A DNA stretch of 16,137 bases, taken from Parcubacteria group bacterium (lineage in GTDB: Bacteria > Patescibacteriota > Minisyncoccia > Phycocordibacterales > Phycocordibacteraceae). Location of the stretch: assembly GCA_028286505.1 (NCBI GenBank), contig JAQBRK010000011.1, forward strand, positions 1-16,137, given 5' to 3'. Below the pieces are notes generated by a model. That model did not search any database and had not been told where the DNA came from. It worked only from the letters and a program-made list of their open reading frames with translations. Positions 11,360-16,137 of this stretch are shown in pieces. Each line of letters begins with the position of its first letter. Within the stretch, counting starts at the first letter, position 1. A program made the translations under genes and the position numbers.

Positions 11360-13825
11360 ATGCAAACTGATGTACACCCAACATCGGCGACGACGCCTAC
11401 CCCTAGGCGATTCTCGTTCGATACTGCAGCGATCTGGGCTTTGATCGTAGCAAGCGGCCTTTCAGCGGTCGCCTTTATCCCCTCGCAAACCGTTCCGTTC
11501 ATCTACACGAAGATTTCCATCCTCGCGATAGGCGGACTGGTTGCGCTCGTGTTCTTCATTCTCGCGCGCCTTCGTCGCGGCAACGTCATCGTTCCTCCCA
11601 TGCCGCTTCTCGGAGCGCTATGGATCGTACCGGTAGCCTACGCGCTTTCGGCACTCTTTTCGGGAGCGAACTTCATGACGGCATTCTTCGGTACCGATCT
11701 TGAATCCGACACGCTCGGATTCGTCGTACTTATGGCTGCCATCGCTACCTTGACCGCACTCGCATTCCGCCGCGGACCGCACTATCGTGCGTTCTTCAAG
11801 TGGGGAGCGATTCTGCTCGGTCTCGTCGTGGTAGCACAAGTCGGATTCGTTATCGTCGGTAAAATTGCCCCTTCGGTCGTGACGCCGACCGTGAACCTTG
11901 TCGGTACCTTCGGGGACCTCGGCATGATGATCGGTCTTGGTATTACGCTCTCGCTTCTCGCGCTTCGCTTCCTTACCATCACCGGTAAGGCGCGCATCGC
12001 GCTCTATGTGGGTAGTGCTCTTGGGCTCGCGATACTCGCGCTCGTGAACTCCCAGCTTGTCTGGGGTATGGTCGCGCTCGTCGCTCTCGGTCTCTTTATC
12101 GAGACCATCATGAAAAAGCGTCCTCAGCAGGACGATACCGATTTCGACGGCGTGTCCGTTGTGTCCGGTGAACGAGACATGGACGTAGCGGAAGGAGATG
12201 GCTACGCCATCGCAGCACCGCTCGTGACGCTTCTTATCGCTCTCTTCTTCCTTATCGGAGGTTCGACCATTGGTAATGCGCTCGTTACGGCCTTCAATGC
12301 CAACGTTATCGATGTTCGTCCGTCGTGGCAGTCAACGTTCGACGTCGGTAGCCACACGTACGCTACGTCGCCTATCTTCGGTTCGGGTCCCGGCACCTTC
12401 GGTGCTCAGTGGCTTAAGTTCCGTGACCGTTCCCTCAACGACACCATCTTCTGGAACGTCGACTTCACATCCGGTATCGGCTACATTCCGACCGCCTTCG
12501 TGACGACCGGCGTTGCCGGCGTACTCGCGTGGCTCGCGTTCCTCGGACTCTTCCTGTTCTTCGGCATTCGGGCACTTTTGTTCCGAACGCCGTCGGACAC
12601 GTTCATGCGCTACGTATCGCTCGCCTCCTTTACGGGAGCGCTCTACGTATTCGTCCTCTCGGTGCTGACCGTTCCGGGACCGGTCGTTCTTATGACCGGC
12701 TTCCTCATGCTCGGTATCTTCGTATCGAGCTTGCGTTACGGACGTGAGCGTCGCGAATACGGTGTTATCTTTGCGCGCAGTCCGCGCATCGGCTTCGTTA
12801 TCGTGTTCGGGCTCACGCTTCTCTTGCTTGCGTCGGTCGTTGCCGCATACGTCGTGGTTGAGCGTTACCTCGGTGACCTCTCCTACGCAAAAGCGACCGT
12901 AGCGTACGCCAAGAGCGATCTTCCGGGCGCTACGACCGCAGTGAATCGCTCGATACTCTTCGCTCCTTCCGAGCGTGCGTATCAGCTCGCAGCTGCTATC
13001 GGCATCGCTCGCATGCGTGAAATCGTCGCAAACACCACCCTTACTCCCGCGGATGCGCAGCAGCAGTTCCAGGCAGCGCTCACCGGCGGTATTCAGGCCG
13101 GTACGACCGCTACGCGTCTCTGGCCGAAGAATTACCAGAACTGGGTAATGCTCGGCAACGTGTATGAGACGGTCGTTCCTCTCAACATCGATGGAGCGTA
13201 CGACAACGCCAAGGCTGCATTCACGCAGGCAGAAACGCTGTCTCCTACGAATCCAACACTTCCGTTCATCCTCGCTCAGCTTGAAATCTCGAAGAGCAAA
13301 GGACCGGAAGCAGAGGCGGAACTCGTGAAAGCGATAACGCTCAAGCACGATTACACCCAGGCCATCTTCCTTCTTTCGCAGCTTCAGGCTCAGGAAGGGA
13401 AGGCAAAGGAAGCGCTTCAGGCAGCTGAAGCAGCGGCATACTTCGCTCCGAACGACCCTACGGTCCTCTTCCAGGTAGGTATCCTTCGCTCTGCTAATGG
13501 AAACACCGATGGAGCTATCGACGCGCTTGCTCGCGCCGTCCAGGTCAACCCTCAGTACGCCAATGCTCACTTCTTCCTCGGCGTGATGTACGCCACGAAG
13601 GGACAGCTCGATAAGGCGCTTACCGAGCTCAACACCGTAGCAGCGTACTCTGCAGACAACGCGAAAGCGGTTGCTGCGGACATCGCAACGCTTCAGGCAG
13701 GTAAGAACCCCTTCCCGCCGTCTCGCCTTGGCGCGCTCGGTATCCCTCAGACTCCCGTGACTGACCCAACTCCTGCGGGAGCTGCAAAGACCACGGCTCC
13801 CGTCCAGGGCACCCCGGCACGCTAG
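11360..13825 (+). CDS. O-antigen ligase-like polytopic membrane protein with C-terminal TPR repeats
   Basis: The 821-residue product has about 12-13 membrane helices in the first 505 residues. A large non-membrane loop (about 315-375) holds GSGPGTFG (about 341-348), a Gly-rich motif that resembles the Wzy/WaaL (O-antigen ligase/polymerase) active-loop region. After the last helix (about 478-500) come helical repeats. At least three are clear TPR units: near 660-700 (FLLSQLQAQEGKAKEALQAA), 695-730 (VLFQVGILRSANGNTDGAIDAL) and 730-765 (AHFFLGVMYATKGQLDKALTEL). The last 40 residues or so are rich in Pro, Ala and Thr. The likely role is transfer or polymerisation of surface glycans with a TPR platform for partners; the ligase activity is inferred from topology and the loop. 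It is followed after 18 nt by the MurJ-like gene, so the two are probably co-transcribed. Confidence 0.8.
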   Translation: MQTDVHPTSATTPTPRRFSFDTAAIWALIVASGLSAVAFIPSQTVPFIYTKISILAIGGLVALVFFILARLRRGNVIVPPMPLLGALWIVPVAYALSALFSGANFMTAFFGTDLESDTLGFVVLMAAIATLTALAFRRGPHYRAFFKWGAILLGLVVVAQVGFVIVGKIAPSVVTPTVNLVGTFGDLGMMIGLGITLSLLALRFLTITGKARIALYVGSALGLAILALVNSQLVWGMVALVALGLFIETIMKKRPQQDDTDFDGVSVVSGERDMDVAEGDGYAIAAPLVTLLIALFFLIGGSTIGNALVTAFNANVIDVRPSWQSTFDVGSHTYATSPIFGSGPGTFGAQWLKFRDRSLNDTIFWNVDFTSGIGYIPTAFVTTGVAGVLAWLAFLGLFLFFGIRALLFRTPSDTFMRYVSLASFTGALYVFVLSVLTVPGPVVLMTGFLMLGIFVSSLRYGRERREYGVIFARSPRIGFVIVFGLTLLLLASVVAAYVVVERYLGDLSYAKATVAYAKSDLPGATTAVNRSILFAPSERAYQLAAAIGIARMREIVANTTLTPADAQQQFQAALTGGIQAGTTATRLWPKNYQNWVMLGNVYETVVPLNIDGAYDNAKAAFTQAETLSPTNPTLPFILAQLEISKSKGPEAEAELVKAITLKHDYTQAIFLLSQLQAQEGKAKEALQAAEAAAYFAPNDPTVLFQVGILRSANGNTDGAIDALARAVQVNPQYANAHFFLGVMYATKGQLDKALTELNTVAAYSADNAKAVAADIATLQAGKNPFPPSRLGALGIPQTPVTDPTPAGAAKTTAPVQGTPAR

Positions 13826-13843
13826 GTGGTACACTAGACCATA

Positions 13844-15523
13844 ATGGTAAGCAGGATACTTAAAACATTAGTATCCCCGGTACGCGGCCTTCATCAGGCC
13901 GCGTACTTGCTTGCAGCCCTCACGCTGGCTTCGCAAGTACTCGCCCTTCTGCGCGACAGGCTCTTCGCGAACCAGTTCGGTGCCGGCGAGATACTGGACC
14001 TCTATTACGCCGCGTTCAAGGTGCCGGACGTGGTCTTCGCGCTCGTGGCGTCACTGGTGTCGGCGTACGTGCTCATTCCACGGCTCGCGAAAGCGAATCC
14101 GGAAGAAGCCCGCAGGCTCCTATCGCACACCGCGTCCTTCCTCGTTATCGTGGGAGGAATCGTGTGCGCCGTGCTCGCGGTGTTCGCACCCGCGTTCCTG
14201 TTCCAGTTGTTCCCGACCTTTCGTAACTCGGCGCATAGCGCCGAGTTCGTACTGACCGCCCGTCTGTTGCTCGTGCAACCGGTTTTGCTCGGGCTTTCCG
14301 GCATTCTCATGAGCGTCACGCAGATCAATCGTCGCTTCGTACTGTTCGCTCTTTCACCGGTGCTCTACAATCTCGGCATCATTATCGGTACGGTATTCCT
14401 GTATCCGATCTACGGTTTGCCGGGTATTGCGCTCGGGGTACTGCTTGGAGCCGTGCTGCACGTGGCGATACATATCCCGGTCGTCATTCATGCACAGCGC
14501 ATGCCGCGCCCCACCATTCCTTCTCCTGCCATCATTTGGGCCGTGATGAAAAACTCGATACCGCGCTCGCTTGCGCTCGGGATGTCATCCATCATCACGC
14601 TCCTGCTCATCTCGCTTGCCTCGCGTACGAGCGAAGGAGGAGTCTCCGTGTATACGCTCGCGTGCAATCTCGCCGCGGTTCCGCTTTCGCTCATAGCAGC
14701 GAGCTACGCAACGGCTGCATTCCCGGTTATGGCCGAGCACTTCGGTGCGAAGCGGTATGGAGAATTCAAGGCAACGCTTTCTGCCGCGGCTCGTCACATC
14801 ATCTTCTGGTCAGCGGTGATAACGGTGCTTACCATCGTTCTTCGCGCGTATATCGTGCGCATCATCCTCGGTTCCGGCGCTTTCGATTGGAACGATACGC
14901 GCCTTACGGCCGCCGTTCTTGCGATACTGGTGGTGGGACTTATGGCGCAGGGGATAATCCTTCTTGCCGCGCGCGCCTTCTATGCGGCGCAGAAGTCGTG
15001 GAATCCGCTCATCGTTCAGCTCGCCGATTGCGGCATCTCGGTCGTGTGCGCGTGGGGTCTGGTGAAGCTCGCGGTGATGTACCCCGTACTGCGATTTTTC
15101 CTCGAATCGCTCTTCCGCGTCGGAGACGTACCGGGCACGAGCGTTCTCTTCATTGCGCTCGGCGCGACTATCGGCCAGCTCATCATGGGCTTTGCCGCGC
15201 TCGTGACCTTACGGAGCGTTGCACCGGGCGTCGCGGGCTCGCTCGTGCGCCCGCTTCTTGAGGGCTTTGGTGCAGCCATTCTGGGAGGCGCCGCAAGCTA
15301 CGGCGTGCTTACCTTCATGGGCGCTCTTGCGCCGCTCACGAGTCTGCCCACGGTCTTCCTTGAAGGTACGGTAGCTGGTATCGTTGGGCTCGCGGTCGCT
15401 GCAGCGGTGCTCTCGCTTCTCGAAAATCAGGAGTTCCGCGATCTGATAGACGCACTCAAGCGCATAACGTCGACCAGGTCGCTTCGACCTTCGGGAAGTG
15501 CCGACGAACGTCCGGCAGCATAG
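13844..15523 (+). CDS. murJ: MurJ-like lipid II flippase (MOP superfamily)
   Basis: MurJ moves the peptidoglycan precursor lipid II across the inner membrane. The 559-residue product has about 13-14 helices along its length and a polar C-terminal tail (RITSTRSLRPSGSADERPAA). Family features in the first 80 residues are SQVLALLRDRLFANQFGAGEI with Arg37 and Asp38, and the conserved Asp52 in LDLYYAAFKVPD. The usual PNxxRR that follows reads PDVVFA here, so one arginine important in E. coli MurJ is missing. Another polysaccharide exporter of the same superfamily is therefore possible. The gene starts 18 nt after the O-antigen-ligase-like gene and ends 4 nt before lepA, implying one transcript. 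No Shine-Dalgarno site is seen. Confidence 0.85.
   Translation: MVSRILKTLVSPVRGLHQAAYLLAALTLASQVLALLRDRLFANQFGAGEILDLYYAAFKVPDVVFALVASLVSAYVLIPRLAKANPEEARRLLSHTASFLVIVGGIVCAVLAVFAPAFLFQLFPTFRNSAHSAEFVLTARLLLVQPVLLGLSGILMSVTQINRRFVLFALSPVLYNLGIIIGTVFLYPIYGLPGIALGVLLGAVLHVAIHIPVVIHAQRMPRPTIPSPAIIWAVMKNSIPRSLALGMSSIITLLLISLASRTSEGGVSVYTLACNLAAVPLSLIAASYATAAFPVMAEHFGAKRYGEFKATLSAAARHIIFWSAVITVLTIVLRAYIVRIILGSGAFDWNDTRLTAAVLAILVVGLMAQGIILLAARAFYAAQKSWNPLIVQLADCGISVVCAWGLVKLAVMYPVLRFFLESLFRVGDVPGTSVLFIALGATIGQLIMGFAALVTLRSVAPGVAGSLVRPLLEGFGAAILGGAASYGVLTFMGALAPLTSLPTVFLEGTVAGIVGLAVAAAVLSLLENQEFRDLIDALKRITSTRSLRPSGSADERPAA
13880..13906 (+). other. 11-bp perfect hairpin inside the start of the murJ coding sequence
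   Basis: GTACGCGGCCT (13880-13890) and its exact inverse (13896-13906) flank TCATC, covering codons 13-21 of murJ. No T-run follows, so it is not an intrinsic terminator. Such a stable stem 36 nt after the ATG could slow translation or mark an RNase site. Confidence 0.5.
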
Positions 15524-15527
15524 ACCT

Positions 15528-16137
15528 ATGAACATACGAAACTTTTCCATTATTGCTCATATCGACCACGGCAAGTCGACCCTCGCGGACCGGCTTCTTG
15601 AACGTACTGGCACTATTGAGGCGCGTAAGATGCGCGACCAGGTGCTCGACAAAATGGACCTAGAGCGTGAACGTGGTATTACCATCAAGATGCAGCCGGC
15701 GCGCATGGCGTATAAGGCGGAGGACGGAACCGAGTTCGTACTGAATCTTATCGATACTCCGGGACACATCGATTTCGCCTATGAAGTATCTCGTGCACTT
15801 TCGGCCGTGGAGGGCGTGATTCTTCTAGTCGACTCGACGCAGGGAATACAGGCGCAGACTCTAACTACGCTCGGCATGGCGAAGAAGGCGGGCTGCGTCA
15901 TCATCCCCGTTATTTCAAAAATCGATGCTCCTGCGGCACGGCCTGATGATGTGAGCCTTGAGCTTGCAGAACTGCTTGGCGTTGAACCGAACACCGTACT
16001 TGCGGTCTCCGGGAAGACGGGCGAGGGCGTTGAAGACCTGCTCGAGGCCATTATCGTACGCGTCCCGGCACCACGCGTAAGCGAGGCTCCCGAGCCACGC
16101 GCCCTTATCTTCGATTTTTCGTATTCAACGCATCGCG
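15528..16137 (+). CDS. lepA: elongation factor 4 (LepA GTPase), 5' part, runs off the window
   Basis: LepA/EF4 is a ribosome-binding translational GTPase. The 203 codons seen cover the G domain: G1 AHIDHGKS at 10-17, the Lep-type stretch QVLDKMDLERERGITIK containing G2, G3 DTPGH at 76-80, G4 at 130-133 and VSGKTGEGV as G5. The N-terminus (MNIRNFSIIAHIDHGKSTLADRL) is diagnostic for LepA over TypA or EF-G. G4 reads SKID where LepA normally has NKID. The ATG at 15528 is 4 nt after the murJ stop and has no Shine-Dalgarno site. The frame is open to the window end, so domains II-IV and the CTD lie beyond it. Confidence 0.95.
   Translation, partial: MNIRNFSIIAHIDHGKSTLADRLLERTGTIEARKMRDQVLDKMDLERERGITIKMQPARMAYKAEDGTEFVLNLIDTPGHIDFAYEVSRALSAVEGVILLVDSTQGIQAQTLTTLGMAKKAGCVIIPVISKIDAPAARPDDVSLELAELLGVEPNTVLAVSGKTGEGVEDLLEAIIVRVPAPRVSEAPEPRALIFDFSYSTHR

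Noticed and set aside
12332..13834. 500-codon open frame on the minus strand
   Set aside because: It is antisense to the O-antigen-ligase/TPR gene and rich in Arg and Glu from complementing biased codons; no family features.

Overview
This is a stretch of bacterial chromosome, moderately GC-rich, that most resembles a Patescibacteria (CPR) genome, probably of the Parcubacteria/Kaiserbacteria kind. That placement is an inference. It rests on gene content typical of those genomes (RNase J, a lone membrane-anchored peptide-binding protein, LemA next to HtpX, a DUF192 protein, an O-antigen-ligase-like membrane protein with TPRs, a MurJ-like flippase), on tightly packed genes, and on the near absence of Shine-Dalgarno sites before the conserved genes. 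There is no phage module, CRISPR array or complete insertion sequence.

Layout. 1-440: a small cysteine-rich protein gene (+) that shares a bidirectional terminator with the convergent RNase J gene. 459-4580 (-): RNase J, an orphan solute-binding protein and secG; secG and the binding protein are 6 nt apart. 4581-4840: a hairpin-rich gap with a long imperfect inverted repeat. 4841-5263 (-): a four-helix membrane protein with its own promoter and terminator. Its promoter lies back to back with the groES-groEL promoter; groESL occupies 5459-7434 (+). 7495-7858 (-): a two-gene operon of tiny unknown proteins. 7954-9472 (+): lemA-htpX. 9486-9736: a 43-codon orphan gene with its own promoter, Shine-Dalgarno site and terminator. 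9748-10194: a promoter, the 5' part of a tRNA, the C-terminal half of a LAGLIDADG homing endonuclease, and an intact tRNA-Ser(GGA). 10355-10810: DUF192. 10849-11218: RNase P RNA. 11360-15523: the O-antigen-ligase/TPR protein and the MurJ-like flippase, followed after 4 nt by lepA, which runs off the window.

The known genes cover RNA processing (RNase J, RNase P RNA), protein folding and export (GroESL, SecG), membrane quality control (HtpX with LemA), cell-envelope building (ligase-like protein, MurJ) and translation (LepA, tRNA-Ser).

The most interesting signals are (1) the tRNA-fragment/homing-endonuclease remnant that abuts tRNA-Ser; (2) a clean split in translation starts, where all five small orphan genes carry a good Shine-Dalgarno site and the eleven conserved genes do not; and (3) the structured repeat-like region at 4614-4818.
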